The notes under the pieces are model-generated. The model was not told the DNA's origin. It ran no database searches and worked only from the letters and a program-made list of their open reading frames with translations. This document shows positions 33,010-43,201 of a DNA stretch of 64,000 nt, in pieces. The stretch covers positions 1 to 64,000 of the forward strand of contig NZ_JARXWN010000015.1 of NCBI RefSeq assembly GCF_029892965.1, written 5' to 3'. The stretch comes from Dysgonomonas sp. PF1-14 (GTDB lineage Bacteria; Bacteroidota; Bacteroidia; Bacteroidales; Dysgonomonadaceae). Each line of letters begins with the position of its first letter. Position 1 is the stretch's first letter. The translations under genes and the position numbers were made by a program.

Positions 33010-33756
33010 GTGTACACAGAACATAGTCCCCATCCTGCATTGATGTCTTATGTTGAGACTTATTGGTCGACTAACGGATTTGTAGAATACGAGAAGAAAA
33101 GCCGCATTCTGCCCGATGGCTGTGTGGATATCCTTTTCTTCCTGTACGATACGAAGCAGGGAGGACTAAAACCCTGTTGTCCGCACATTATAGGTACAAT
33201 GACTACCTTTTCGGAGATAGCCTACCTGGGTGTTGTCAAAGTCGTAGGTATTCGCTTCAGACCGGGAGGCATAACTGCTTTTACCCGTGTTCCCGTAAAT
33301 GAGTTTACGGATATGCGTATAGAACTCAATTCGGTAGAATCAGTATTCGACAATTCTTTTTGTGCAGATATATCGGGAGATATGAGTATCAACGACCTGA
33401 TATCTTATGTCGATAATTATTTGCTTGAGAGACTTCCACGTTTGTTTGTACCCGATGAACGTATCTGGTACGCCATTTCGTTGTTCCGGCACGAAAAAGG
33501 AAATATTCCCGTATCCGTTGTTGCGTCCAAAGCTTGTCTGAGCGGACGCCAGTTTGAACGGCGTTTTTTATCTGAAATAGGTATTTCACCCAAAGCATTC
33601 AGCCGTATCACTAAATTCCAGTCTACATACAACTTTCTGAAATTGAAGCCGAAGCAAAGCCTCTTTGAAACAGCTGTCGATTGTGGATATTATGATCATG
33701 CTCATCTGATAAAAGAATTTAAGCGGCTCTCCGGAGATTCACCTTCCAGATTCTGA
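33010..33756 (+). CDS. AraC-family transcriptional regulator with DUF6597-like sensor half
   Basis: A 248-residue protein starting at GTG 33010; an in-frame stop 15 bp upstream leaves no earlier choice. The N-terminal half (HPALMSYVETYWSTNG ... ILPDGCVDILFFLYD ... VVGIRFRPGG) is the DUF6597-type sensor domain, and the C-terminal half has two AraC helix-turn-helix units (VVASKACLSGRQFERRF and FETAVDCGYYDHAHLIKEFK). It lies 78 bp before two VOC genes and may control them. Confidence 0.9.
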   Translation: MYTEHSPHPALMSYVETYWSTNGFVEYEKKSRILPDGCVDILFFLYDTKQGGLKPCCPHIIGTMTTFSEIAYLGVVKVVGIRFRPGGITAFTRVPVNEFTDMRIELNSVESVFDNSFCADISGDMSINDLISYVDNYLLERLPRLFVPDERIWYAISLFRHEKGNIPVSVVASKACLSGRQFERRFLSEIGISPKAFSRITKFQSTYNFLKLKPKQSLFETAVDCGYYDHAHLIKEFKRLSGDSPSRF

Positions 33757-33834
33757 TTATGTCGCTTTTTTACACAAGATAAGCTTGTCGCATTACTTAC
33801 TTTTGATGTGTCTAACAATTTAAATATATCAAAG

Positions 33835-34233
33835 ATGATCTTAAAAGATGCTACACCCAACCTCATGGTGAAGAATGTAAAACAAACGGTCGGGTTCTAT
33901 ACTTCTATTCTGGGATTCGACCTTGTAGGTTCAGTTCCTCTGCCTGAAAGTGAAGAGCTTGTGTTTGCTATGGTACGTTCCGGTAATGTGATGTTTATGT
34001 TTCAGCAAGAAGCCAGTATAAAAGAAGAGTATCCGCAACTGGTGAAATTTCCACAGGGTGGAGGACTTACATTTTACATACATGTATCCGACATCCAGGC
34101 ACTCTATGATAAGCTGAAAGGAAAAACGACTATTGCCAAAGAGATGCACGATACATTTTATGGTTCCACCGATTTTGCAATCGAAGACTGCAACGGTTAT
34201 ATACTCACTTTCTCTCAGGATAACAAGCAATGA
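33835..34233 (+). CDS. VOC-fold (glyoxalase/bleomycin-resistance superfamily) protein
   Basis: 132 residues from the ATG at 33835 (upstream GTG rejected). Two beta-alpha-beta-beta-beta units: NLMVKNVKQTVGFYTSILGFDLVG and a second unit with GLTFYIHVSDIQALYDKL, ending DPN-like DCNGYILTFSQ. Metal-dependent or ligand-binding member; substrate unknown. The next VOC gene starts 1 bp after its stop codon. Confidence 0.9.
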   Translation: MILKDATPNLMVKNVKQTVGFYTSILGFDLVGSVPLPESEELVFAMVRSGNVMFMFQQEASIKEEYPQLVKFPQGGGLTFYIHVSDIQALYDKLKGKTTIAKEMHDTFYGSTDFAIEDCNGYILTFSQDNKQ

Positions 34234-34234
34234 T

Positions 34235-34588
34235 ATGAAGAATTATGATAACTTTTTCCTCCCTTCCGGCAATCTGGAAGAGAGCTGCGACTTCTATGAA
34301 AAGATATTGGGGTTGAATCTCAAATTCGACTTCTCCGATATGGGGATGGTTGCTTATAAGGTAGGGCAGGAGGAACCTGCTATAATCCTGAAAGATGTTT
34401 CCCGTTTCCCCGATTTTAAGCCGACTATCTGGTTCGAGGTAGATAATGTATCTGATACTTATAGAGACCTGAAAGCAAAGGGTGTAGTGTTTTTTTCCGA
34501 GCCTTTCAGAATAAAAACCGGATGGGCTGTAGAATTCTCTGACCCTTCGGGAAACCGATTAGGTATCACCGATTACAATAAAGAATAA
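34235..34588 (+). CDS. VOC-fold protein, second copy
   Basis: 117 residues from the ATG at 34235, adjacent to the upstream VOC gene, so coupled translation is likely. Marks: SGNLEESCDFYEKILGLNLKF, TIWFEVDNVSDTYRDLKAKG and VEFSDPSGNRLGI. It is not a close copy of its neighbour. Possible small-molecule binding or resistance role; unproven. Confidence 0.88.
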   Translation: MKNYDNFFLPSGNLEESCDFYEKILGLNLKFDFSDMGMVAYKVGQEEPAIILKDVSRFPDFKPTIWFEVDNVSDTYRDLKAKGVVFFSEPFRIKTGWAVEFSDPSGNRLGITDYNKE

Positions 34589-34600
34589 TATTTGCCGTTT

Positions 34601-34632
34601 TTTGAAGAAAGTTAATAAACATTGTATATTTG
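34601..34632 (+). promoter_or_regulatory. Promoter of tamL
   Basis: TTTG-N20-TATATTTG, an ideal Bacteroidetes primary-sigma promoter; start near 34639, 14 bp before the ATG. Confidence 0.8.
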
Positions 34633-34652
34633 TATGATGTTTACTGTATAAT

Positions 34653-36980
34653 ATGAGGAAACGGCCCCTAATTTTATTCGTTTTTACTATACTCTTTGCG
34701 GCGTGTGATACTACAAAGAACATTCCCGAAGGGCAATACCTGTTAGATGAGATCAGTATTAAGCACGATACAAAGAATGCTACTTCCGATCTCGAAGACT
34801 ATGTCCGCCAGCTACCTAATTCAAGCCTTCCCTTGTTGGGTAAAGTACGTTTGGGGATTTACAACATGGCGGGCGAAGATACCAGTAAATGGATGACCCG
34901 TACCATACAGAAGATAGGGCAGGCTCCGGTTATTTACAGCGGATCATTAACCAATCAATCGAAAAATCAGCTACTCAAACAACTTAACAATCAGGGCTAC
35001 CTGAATGCTGAAGTGGACACTACGCTGAAGGTAAAAGATAAGAAAATAGCTGTTACCTACCATCTCAAAGGTGGAGAGCCATATCGCATACGCGACTATG
35101 TATATGATATCAGTGATACTACGATTGCGCGTATCATGAGACGGATTCCTGCTGCTCCTTTGCTAACTAAGGGTGACTTCTTCGATGTGGATATGATGGA
35201 AGAAGAACGCTTGCGGGTAAACAGCATTATGAGGAATGTCGGTTATTACGGCTTTTCTAAAGAGTTTGTCTACTTCAAAGCCGATACCACGCTCAATTCG
35301 CACGAGGTGAATCTGTATCTGGATGTATATCCGGCAAAAGACAGTCTGCCTTATCCACGTTACAAGATAAATGATGTGACCATCGTATCAGGGATTAATC
35401 CCGAACTGAGAAGGCGTTCTGACGGGCAGATCGCTACCGGAAACCGGCGTTTTCGTAATGCAGATACTACCGAATACAAGGGAATTAAGATCATACGCGG
35501 TCGAAACAAATTCCTGCGCTCGTCTACTATCTTCAGGAACAACTTCCTGCGTAAAGGGTCTTATTACTCCGATCTTGCACTCGATTTCACCGATCAGGCA
35601 TATCGTAAGATGGGGGCTATAAAACAGGTAAATATAACGACTACACCGTCGGCAAAAGACAGCACATTGCTCGATGCTACCGTAATACTATTACCGGCTA
35701 ACGCACACTGGTTTCAGGCAGCGCTTGACGGGACTAACTCTGCGGGTGACTTGGGGGTTGCTCCGAGTGTTTCATATAGCCATCAGAACCTTTTCAACGG
35801 AGGCGAACAGTTCAGTATAAAGCTGAAAGGTGCTTATGAATTTGTTCCCGGAGATAAGAAGAAGAACATACTGAACGAGAACTACTACGAGTATGGTATT
35901 GAAACCAGCCTTACATTCCCGATGTTCCTTTTCCCCTGGCTGAAGAAAAGCTGGAGAGAGCAACCTCTGGCTGCGACCAAATTTACAGTGGGGCTGACTA
36001 ATCAGCATCGTGCGCAATATACTCGTCAGTTCTTCAATATGGGCGTGAATTATAGTTGGGCTACAAACAGGAACAGATTGCGACACGGGCTCGATCTGTT
36101 GAGCGTAAACTATATACGTATGCCGTGGGTGTCGCATGAGTTCGACAGTGTGTATCTGAAAAATCCTGATAACCCCTTATTGCGTGAGAGTTACAGAGAC
36201 CAGCTTGTCGCTCTTACCTCATATACGGTAAACTATACGAACAAAAGGCGTCTCAGCCCGCTGTCGCCAACCTATAATATTCGCGGTTCCATCGAGCTTG
36301 CAGGCCCATTGCCACGATTGGTAACCTCCCTTAGCAGAGCTAAAGAAGATGAATACGGACAGAAGAAGATTCTGGGAGTGGCATACGCCGAATATATAAA
36401 GGGAACAATGGAATATTCGCGGACACTCTACTTCTCCAAAAAGCACTCTGTCGCATATCGTGCCAGTCTGGGTCTTGCTCATCCGTTCGGAAACTCGGAT
36501 GTATTGCCTTTCGAACGGCGGTTTTTCGGTGGAGGAGCCAACAGTATCAGGGGGTGGAGCACCCGCACGCTTGGTCCCGGTTCGTACCGGTCGAAGGGAA
36601 CGGTGAATGAGAATGGCGAGATAGAATATCCGAAAGCAGACTTTGTGAACCAGACCGGAGATATGAAACTCGAACTAAGTATTGAAAACAGGATGAAGGT
36701 GACTTCCCTGATCGAATTCGCCCAGTTTATAGATGCCGGAAATATATGGACGCTCAAAAACTATGAGAGCCAGCCGGGCGGGCAGTTCAGGTTCAACAGT
36801 TTCTATAAAGAGATTGCTGCTTCGTACGGTTTAGGGCTTCGCTTCGACCTGACTTTCCTTGTCCTCCGCTTCGATGCCGGTATGAAGGCATACGATCCGG
36901 GGCGCGAGAAGAAGTTCGTGCTGTTTAAGCCTACACTCAATAAGATGGCATTTCATTTTGGTATAGGTTATCCGTTCTGA
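34653..36980 (+). CDS. tamL: Translocation and assembly module lipoprotein TamL (BamA/TamA family)
   Basis: A 775-residue outer-membrane protein with lipobox FAAC (Cys18), so lipid-anchored, unlike BamA. POTRA-like domains occupy about 25-330 (YLLDEISIKHDT, INDVTIVSGIN) and a 16-strand Omp85 barrel follows from about 340 to the end, with the conserved FGGGANSIRGWSTRTLG loop. In Bacteroidetes TamL works with TamB in moving or folding outer-membrane proteins. tamB is not adjacent here. Has its own promoter and a shared terminator downstream. Confidence 0.93.
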   Translation: MRKRPLILFVFTILFAACDTTKNIPEGQYLLDEISIKHDTKNATSDLEDYVRQLPNSSLPLLGKVRLGIYNMAGEDTSKWMTRTIQKIGQAPVIYSGSLTNQSKNQLLKQLNNQGYLNAEVDTTLKVKDKKIAVTYHLKGGEPYRIRDYVYDISDTTIARIMRRIPAAPLLTKGDFFDVDMMEEERLRVNSIMRNVGYYGFSKEFVYFKADTTLNSHEVNLYLDVYPAKDSLPYPRYKINDVTIVSGINPELRRRSDGQIATGNRRFRNADTTEYKGIKIIRGRNKFLRSSTIFRNNFLRKGSYYSDLALDFTDQAYRKMGAIKQVNITTTPSAKDSTLLDATVILLPANAHWFQAALDGTNSAGDLGVAPSVSYSHQNLFNGGEQFSIKLKGAYEFVPGDKKKNILNENYYEYGIETSLTFPMFLFPWLKKSWREQPLAATKFTVGLTNQHRAQYTRQFFNMGVNYSWATNRNRLRHGLDLLSVNYIRMPWVSHEFDSVYLKNPDNPLLRESYRDQLVALTSYTVNYTNKRRLSPLSPTYNIRGSIELAGPLPRLVTSLSRAKEDEYGQKKILGVAYAEYIKGTMEYSRTLYFSKKHSVAYRASLGLAHPFGNSDVLPFERRFFGGGANSIRGWSTRTLGPGSYRSKGTVNENGEIEYPKADFVNQTGDMKLELSIENRMKVTSLIEFAQFIDAGNIWTLKNYESQPGGQFRFNSFYKEIAASYGLGLRFDLTFLVLRFDAGMKAYDPGREKKFVLFKPTLNKMAFHFGIGYPF

Positions 36981-36993
36981 TCTAAAGCATATA

Positions 36994-37033
36994 ACAAAGC
37001 AGGTTCTCCCTAAAGAGAACCTGCTTTTCTTTT
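36994..37033. terminator. Bidirectional terminator
   Basis: AAAGCAGGTTCTC/GAGAACCTGCTTT, 13-bp perfect stem with a 6-base loop and T-rich tail on the plus strand (A-rich on the other side). It serves tamL and the convergent gene at 37049. Confidence 0.92.
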
Positions 37034-37048
37034 TCTGATTCCACTTTA

Positions 37049-38098
37049 TTAGTGCATTCCCTGAAATACAAAGGGTTTTGCTTCTACAAAATCTTTTGCG
37101 GTATTTCCTGCAAAATTGTTTCCTGCTACCAGATTAAGCATTTTCACCGGAGCTTTTTCCGAAAAGTCGATGTCCTTAAAGTCTACCCATACCACATTCG
37201 GATATAATGTCGATTCGAAGTAGTAAACCTTGTCCTTCTGATCTGAGACTGTTCTCCACCTTGTAGACGAGATATTAGGCTCGCTGGGTGTACTTATACC
37301 ATATGGAACAGATGTGTTGCGTATGACGCTGAAAACACTTGATACAGCAACGCGTGTGTCTTCCACCTTCGGTATGACGTTGATATAGTACGATGCCCTT
37401 ACAAAACGGTCTGCTGCACGATTGGTACCCGGCAGGAATGTAAGTCCGCCTATATTCTTCCAGTAATTGTTAAGGGCAAGCTGCTGATCGAAGATCGGTG
37501 AGTTTGTCATCACCTGATAAGATCTGTCATGATGGATAACCAGTTTACCGTCGATGTATTCGAAAATGGCATTGTCGCCTGTCGCATCCGAGATAGACAG
37601 GTGCAGGGTAGCCATTCGTGAGCCGTCGGGCATCATATCCGATACCACTTCGAATGTTCCTTTTTGTACTTCTGCAACGGCTTCATCTACAGTAGCAAAG
37701 CTATCGAGCATATATTGTACCCATGCTGCAATAGATAGTCCCGGCTTTTTACCGTCCCATTCGGGGTAAGCCGATTCGGCCAGCCAGAGAAGGTTTGCTA
37801 CAAGCCCTTTTTCGTTCATTCCATCGGTACTCGAAATATCGTATGCCGATGCTATGACACTACCATACTTTGAAGTCCACTTAAACGGGTTTTTGCCTAT
37901 TTCACCGTTTCGCTGCATTCCTCTCGGAAATATCCACAGGTTGCTGTGGGTATCTTCTTTCCAGTCCATAGAACGTGCTGTGAGGATGGTGTTGTTCGGT
38001 CCCTGATAGACAATCCGGGTACAGGCTTCCATGTTGTTCAACTGTGCCGCTGCAACAACGGCAAACACGATAAGGCTTAGTCTTTTAATCATTATCAT
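37049..38098 (-). CDS. Linear-amide C-N hydrolase (choloylglycine hydrolase / penicillin V acylase family), exported
   Basis: A 349-residue Ntn hydrolase with signal peptide (SLIVFAVVAAAQL) and the nucleophile Cys26 exposed after processing (EACTRIVYQG). Other marks are RSMDWKED, GMNEKGLVANLLWL and TNSPIFDQQLALNNYW. Start at ATG 38098 or at 38092. The family cleaves bile-salt amides, penicillin V or acyl-homoserine lactones. The sequence alone does not choose. Periplasmic location favours a non-bile-salt substrate. Confidence 0.9.
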   Translation of the reverse strand: MIMIKRLSLIVFAVVAAAQLNNMEACTRIVYQGPNNTILTARSMDWKEDTHSNLWIFPRGMQRNGEIGKNPFKWTSKYGSVIASAYDISSTDGMNEKGLVANLLWLAESAYPEWDGKKPGLSIAAWVQYMLDSFATVDEAVAEVQKGTFEVVSDMMPDGSRMATLHLSISDATGDNAIFEYIDGKLVIHHDRSYQVMTNSPIFDQQLALNNYWKNIGGLTFLPGTNRAADRFVRASYYINVIPKVEDTRVAVSSVFSVIRNTSVPYGISTPSEPNISSTRWRTVSDQKDKVYYFESTLYPNVVWVDFKDIDFSEKAPVKMLNLVAGNNFAGNTAKDFVEAKPFVFQGMH

Positions 38099-38160
38099 AT
38101 CCGCATTTTAGTTTGTTATTTTATTAAGAACAGTTCTGATTTATTTATGTTCAAATAAGT

Positions 38161-38846
38161 TTTAACTAAAAGCTGACAGAGCTCATAAGTTTACTAGTTT
38201 TTTAGTTTACTAGCTTGCTAGTTTAAATTTGGCTCCGCCGATTACTTTACAATTCTTTTTTCTAGTAAACTGGAACTCTATAATCTAGTGCACTACTTTT
38301 TAACTAAAACCTGACAAAGGTGACAGAAATTCCAATCTTTAAACTCTTAAACTTTAAATATACGAACCAGCAGCTAAGCTCAAACACGTTTTTGTTTTAC
38401 GCCTTTCTCACCCTACGGGTACCCCGTCCATAAAGCTAATGGCGCGTGCTGACGCTCGATTGAGTGACGATTATTCTGCCTTGTCGGCGCGTGCGACTCT
38501 GTGCATTAGCTCCGCAAGCGGGCACCTGTCCGGTGCAGGCGGCGTGGAAAGGGATGGGGCGATAGCCCGTTTGTCCCTTTCAGCCGCCAAACCGTTGACA
38601 GGTCGCAGAGGAGCGAAGCACTAGACTTTTGTTTACTTTTGGGCGATGCAAAAGTAAAAACAAGCACAGGAGTGCGCGTTAGTCATAAGCTAAATCTATT
38701 AACTCCAGACTAAGATTGAGGTTATACAAATTGAAGGTTTATTTGATATAACATCAAATACTGATTCGCATAAAATATATAATTTTTCAAAGATCACTTG
38801 TATTGTTAACTGTTGACTGATCACTGCTAACTGATATATAGATAAA
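38161..38846. repeat. Long inverted repeat, left copy
   Basis: About 686 bp nearly identical in reverse complement to 49231-50080, differing by scattered bases. It contains two TAACTAAAACCTGACAAA-type words, a GC-richer core (38390-38700) and four heptamer units at 38806-38833 where the other copy has one. It lacks the 182-bp block at 49697-49878 of the other copy. A 61-codon frame inside (38439-38624) recurs in the other copy and is judged part of the repeat. The rest of the 38099-38941 gap holds nothing else. Confidence 0.9.
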
Positions 38847-38941
38847 ACTTCCGGTTCTTTATTACATCATTGTTTACCATAAAACAAAAGAGGCTGTTCC
38901 AAAAGTACAAGGAACAGCCTCTTCATATTTATATCGGAATT

Positions 38942-40120
38942 TTATTTCAATCCCAGTTTTTTTGCAATAGCATCAGGCAATGCAGCCTTATTGATCACAA
39001 TATTTGTAGTCTTATATTTTACGAAAGTCTCAGATGCATACCACAGCCCTTTATAAGCTCCGGTTTCACCCCACGAGTTTTTTACCATGTAATATTTCGA
39101 ACCGTTCTGATCTTTAGCAATACCATATATCTGCATACCATGATCGTCTGTGGTTTCCTGATTGTCGAATGCTATCTGACGCATTTCCTGTGTAATGGTT
39201 TTCTCTTTTACAGGGCCTTGCTCGATCTTCGTTCTGATACGGCTGTTTCTCTCATTCTGAGATAAGCCCAGCCAATGTGCCTGATCGGAACCTACATTTT
39301 CAGGAGCTTCCTCGTCTGGGACTACAGCTACGCCATTGCGGATAAAGCCGATCTCGCTTACATCGGTTGCCCAGGCAACAGTATATCCATTGTTGACGGC
39401 ATAATCAAATACCTGCATAAACTCGTCTATCGGCAGATTGTAAGAAAGTGCCCAGCGCCAGTTGTCCGGTATTTCCAATGCAAATGGTGCATAAAACGGA
39501 TGATGGTTGAACGATGTAAGGGAAATATAATTACCGCTCTCCAATCCTAAAGACTGAGCAAAAGATTTCGGAGTATATGATTTTCCCTGATACTGGAAGT
39601 TTTGAGGTATCGTTCCGAAATAGGCGTCCAATATACCGTTGAATCCGGTTGCCCATACCGGCGAAATTCGCCTGTTCTTATTCTCGGTTACTCCTTTTAC
39701 ATATCCCGATAGTCCGGCTTCTACTTCTCCATGCTTATGAGTGGTTTCGCCATAATTAAGACCTGTATAAGCTTCGTTAGGCAATACGCCGTATGTGTCG
39801 AGTGTTTCCACTACATCGGCAAACGAACCACCCTGTGCAAAGTTAAGGTTTCCGCCTACTCTGACATATTTATCGGCTTTATCGGCATAATTGCGACGCA
39901 CGATGTACATTTCCGACAGGTCATATTCGCCCTTTCCGGTACGGATAAGTTCAGACTCAAGAAAGGCTATGCCGGAAAAACTCCAGCACGTTCCGCTGTT
40001 TCCCTGATTTTTGATAGATGTTATAGGATTTTCTTTTACCACTGTAAACCGGTATCCTGATGACTGGCTATACATGCCAATGCTTAACAGGACGAATGCC
40101 GTTAAAAATAATTTTTTCAT
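38942..40120 (-). CDS. Papain-like C1 family cysteine peptidase, exported
   Basis: A 392-residue protein with a signal peptide and the papain triad: active Cys45 in NQGNSGTCWSFSG, His in DDHGMQIYG and Asn in VKNSWGE. The layout resembles bleomycin hydrolase/aminopeptidase C (C1B), with long inserts between the Cys and His parts. Periplasmic or surface peptidase; substrate unknown. It lies just right of the left inverted repeat and 32 bp downstream of the HD-domain gene. Confidence 0.92.
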   Translation of the reverse strand: MKKLFLTAFVLLSIGMYSQSSGYRFTVVKENPITSIKNQGNSGTCWSFSGIAFLESELIRTGKGEYDLSEMYIVRRNYADKADKYVRVGGNLNFAQGGSFADVVETLDTYGVLPNEAYTGLNYGETTHKHGEVEAGLSGYVKGVTENKNRRISPVWATGFNGILDAYFGTIPQNFQYQGKSYTPKSFAQSLGLESGNYISLTSFNHHPFYAPFALEIPDNWRWALSYNLPIDEFMQVFDYAVNNGYTVAWATDVSEIGFIRNGVAVVPDEEAPENVGSDQAHWLGLSQNERNSRIRTKIEQGPVKEKTITQEMRQIAFDNQETTDDHGMQIYGIAKDQNGSKYYMVKNSWGETGAYKGLWYASETFVKYKTTNIVINKAALPDAIAKKLGLK

Positions 40121-40152
40121 ATCACTTACTCTTTTTATGTTGTTATGGTATT

Positions 40153-42240
40153 TTAAATGCTAACTTCTTCCTCGCCACCCTCTTTGCGTTTCAGCTCAGG
40201 GTAAGCTACACGCAGATGGCGCATACTGATCAGCTTTTCGGAAAATACTTCTTTCACATCTTCTATGTCTTTGAATGTAATGGGAGCATTCTTCATCAGC
40301 CCGTCACTCACCTGCGTATCTATCAGTCTGTTCACCAATTCGATAATCGCTTCTTTCGAGTTGTCTTTCAGGCTGCGCGATGCCGCTTCCACCGTATCGG
40401 CCATCATCAGTATAGCCGTTTCACGCGTAAACGGATTAGGGCCCGGATAGGTAAAATCAGCTTTATCGACTTCCTCATCGGGATGGCTGTTTACATACGA
40501 ATTATAGAAATATTTTGCCTTACCCGCACCATGATGTGTTTCAATGAAGTCGATGATTTGTTGGGGCAGCTTATTCTTTTTAGCAATCTTTACGCCTTCT
40601 GCCACATGGTCTATGATGATGCGCGCGCTTTCTTTCTCGGTAAGCCCGGCATGCGGATTCATTCCCTCCGACTGATTTTCGGTAAAGAATATCGGATTCA
40701 CCATCTTGCCTATATCATGATATAAAGCTCCTGTACGCACAAGGGTGGCATTCGCCCCGATGCGGTGCGCTGCCGAAACCACAAGGGTAGATACCTGCAT
40801 AGAGTGCTGGAATGTTCCCGGTGCTACTTCCGACAGTTGCTGCAACAATGGACGGTTTGTATTGGACAGCTCGATCATACTCACTTCCGACATAAATCCG
40901 AAAACCCGCTCGCAGACATAGACTAACAGGTAAGCAAACGAAACGAATACAAAATTGATACAGAAATAGATATACATCCTTCCGTTTTCCTTAATCAGTG
41001 AGATATCTCCTTCAGTACACAATATCCATCCGGTATAGGTCACTATATAAGTGAGCAGGATCAGCAGTGAGCAATATATCAGCTGCGAACGTTCCGACAG
41101 GTTGCGAAGGCTGAATATACACATATAGCCCACAAGTATCTGAATGACAATAAACTGCGCCATCTGCGCCAACGGGAGCATCAGGACACATATCATCACA
41201 GTGAGCATATGTGTAGTCATCGCCGTACGCGAATCTATAAATGTACGGATAAGGATAGTCGGTATGGCAAAAGGTACAAGATACATCAGGCTGAACATTT
41301 TAGTATCGGCCATTAGTCCCGTTATAACCGGAAATATCACTACCATGATCAACATAAATATTACATTCTTCCGATTGTTGTACTCATGTAGCCGGTAGAA
41401 CTTGAGATAAACCATCAGCGACATGATGAACAAGGTGATCATTACCAATTCACCAAATATCAGCCATCCGGGTTTTGACTTTGTACCTACCTTGTTGACG
41501 ACTTCACTGTTATAAGAATCGAGAATATTCTTGGTACGGGCATCTACTATTTCGCCCCGATCGATAATTTTTTCGCCGGATTGTATCTCTCCCTGATAGA
41601 GGGCAACCTGATCCTGCATTTGCTTTTTCAGGTCATTCGACTTCTTTTCATCAAACAAAATACTCACATCCAGTTTGAAATCAAGAGCTTTCAGTATATC
41701 TGGATCGAGGCTTTTAGGCGCATCACCCAATATCTTGTCGTAAGCCTGTCGCGGAGTATAAAAGGACGCCAGATGCCGCGTAGAAAAGATAATCTCGCTC
41801 TCGTTCCGCAACTGAAGCTGTTTTTTATTCAGGTTTTGTACCTTATCATAGTCTTCGACAGATATAATACCGCCTTTGTAGATCTCGCTGAGTTTACGGC
41901 TCACATAGCTGATATATTCGGCTGGTATGTTTTTTACTCTGGCATTCTGTTCAAACTGCGATACAACATCTTTTGCTACCGACAGCTTATTTTCGTAATA
42001 AGGCTGGTACGATCTGAGAACACTGTCTTTTTCCTGCTGTATCTGTTCGGCAGACTTGTGTATGTAGAAATTGAAAGGTGCTGTAAGCAGTCCGTATTGC
42101 CATGGCCTGTTTTCGGTATAGGTGTATTTGTATTTACCCTCGCGAGGTAAAAAATACATAATAACCAAAATAGTAGCTATAAAGAATACGGGGGTGGGAA
42201 TTTTGATACTCCCATTAAATATCTTATTTATTTGTGCCAT
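40153..42240 (-). CDS. 7TM-HD phosphohydrolase (PgpH/YqfF type)
   Basis: A 695-residue membrane protein: an N-terminal helix, an extracytoplasmic 7TMR-HDED domain (about 60-270), seven membrane helices (about 270-450), and a cytoplasmic HD domain with LYHDIGKMVNP and IIDHVAEGV. PgpH of Listeria hydrolyses cyclic di-AMP. The same role is likely here, but only the family is seen. A -7 box TAGATTTG lies at 42260-42267 (minus strand). Confidence 0.92.
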   Translation of the reverse strand: MAQINKIFNGSIKIPTPVFFIATILVIMYFLPREGKYKYTYTENRPWQYGLLTAPFNFYIHKSAEQIQQEKDSVLRSYQPYYENKLSVAKDVVSQFEQNARVKNIPAEYISYVSRKLSEIYKGGIISVEDYDKVQNLNKKQLQLRNESEIIFSTRHLASFYTPRQAYDKILGDAPKSLDPDILKALDFKLDVSILFDEKKSNDLKKQMQDQVALYQGEIQSGEKIIDRGEIVDARTKNILDSYNSEVVNKVGTKSKPGWLIFGELVMITLFIMSLMVYLKFYRLHEYNNRKNVIFMLIMVVIFPVITGLMADTKMFSLMYLVPFAIPTILIRTFIDSRTAMTTHMLTVMICVLMLPLAQMAQFIVIQILVGYMCIFSLRNLSERSQLIYCSLLILLTYIVTYTGWILCTEGDISLIKENGRMYIYFCINFVFVSFAYLLVYVCERVFGFMSEVSMIELSNTNRPLLQQLSEVAPGTFQHSMQVSTLVVSAAHRIGANATLVRTGALYHDIGKMVNPIFFTENQSEGMNPHAGLTEKESARIIIDHVAEGVKIAKKNKLPQQIIDFIETHHGAGKAKYFYNSYVNSHPDEEVDKADFTYPGPNPFTRETAILMMADTVEAASRSLKDNSKEAIIELVNRLIDTQVSDGLMKNAPITFKDIEDVKEVFSEKLISMRHLRVAYPELKRKEGGEEEVSI

Positions 42241-42594
42241 AAAGCTATGGTTTAGAATACAAATCTACAAGATTATTTTTTATTAGAAGAAAAATAGAGG
42301 TGCAAAAGGAGTAATCTGCTACTGTATAGAAATACAGGCAGCACTTCTCATCTTATATGTTTACCTCAACAGATGGCGACTGGAGTTTCATCATCTGTCC
42401 GATCCTGATATAAATGCTGCGAAGCAGGCCTGTTCGGGAAGCGTGACAAAACAGTGCCAGTCATAAAATCTTTCTCTTCCTCTGCAATCCTTGTATTCGC
42501 CCGGTGCTACTCTATGGTTTTATTTTCCTTTTTATCACTTTCCCGGAACTTTATCTATACCCCAAAAGTATAAACCAATAAAAAAGATAAAGTT
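42241..42594. other. 354-bp gap without recognisable gene
   Basis: Holds the promoter box of the HD gene (42260-42267) and short hairpins, one with CAGATGGCGAC...CATCATCTG. I tried three plus-strand frames in the middle of it and found only short open stretches with no family resemblance. Confidence 0.5.
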
Positions 42595-43167
42595 ATGAAA
42601 TACTCAGACCGTTTAGTTGAAAAGATGATCCGCCTGATAGAAGAAGATACCTACACCATCACCGAAATATGTGAAGCCCTGAAGATCAGCCGACACACTT
42701 ATTATGAATGGCGAAACACCAAACCCGACTTTCGCCGTAAGATAGACGAAGCCATAGACCGCCGCGACGATGCACTGGTAGTCATTGCCCGCAAATCGCT
42801 AAAACAAAAACTCGAAGGCTGCGTACTCACCGAAGAGCGCTGCGTGTATGAACCCGCCAGAAGCAACTCGGAAGTACAAATACTAAAAACCCGTACCGTC
42901 CGTAAGAAACAATGTCCGCCCGACCTGCGCGCCATCAAATACGTGCTCGACCGCAACGACAAACGCCGCGAAGCCGACAACAGCCCTTCACGCCGTCCGA
43001 TGATCATCAATGTACCCGACCAGCACACAGCCGATATGTTGCGTGCGATGGATGAACCCGACTACTGGGACAAGCGTCAGAAGATGATAGACGAGAAATA
43101 TGCTCCCGGCGGCATTTGGTCTGATAAAGAAAGGGTTGACGAGACCGCGTATAAGAAGGATGAATAA
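42595..43167 (+). CDS. Orphan phage-like HTH protein (terminase-small-subunit-like, phBC6A51 type)
   Basis: A 190-residue protein with an HTH at about 18-50 (EEDTYTITEICEALKISRHTYYEWRN), a basic helical middle (RKSLKQKLEGC, RTVRKKQCPP) and a tail rich in charged residues. This is the layout of phBC6A51-type HTH proteins and small terminase subunits. There is no large terminase or other phage gene nearby. Composition is GC-richer than the AT-rich gap around it. Followed within 35 bp by a repeat element with inverted ends, so it may be a relic of a mobile unit or a domesticated DNA-binding protein. Confidence 0.75.
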   Translation: MKYSDRLVEKMIRLIEEDTYTITEICEALKISRHTYYEWRNTKPDFRRKIDEAIDRRDDALVVIARKSLKQKLEGCVLTEERCVYEPARSNSEVQILKTRTVRKKQCPPDLRAIKYVLDRNDKRREADNSPSRRPMIINVPDQHTADMLRAMDEPDYWDKRQKMIDEKYAPGGIWSDKERVDETAYKKDE

Positions 43168-43201
43168 CAGCCCCTGCCGACCTCCCCAAAGGGCAGGCTT
43201 G

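Noticed and set aside
38439-38624. 61-codon open frame on the plus strand, repeated at 49432-49617 on the minus strand
   Set aside because: It lies wholly within the long inverted repeat, has no promoter box or family resemblance, and its conservation is explained by the repeat itself.
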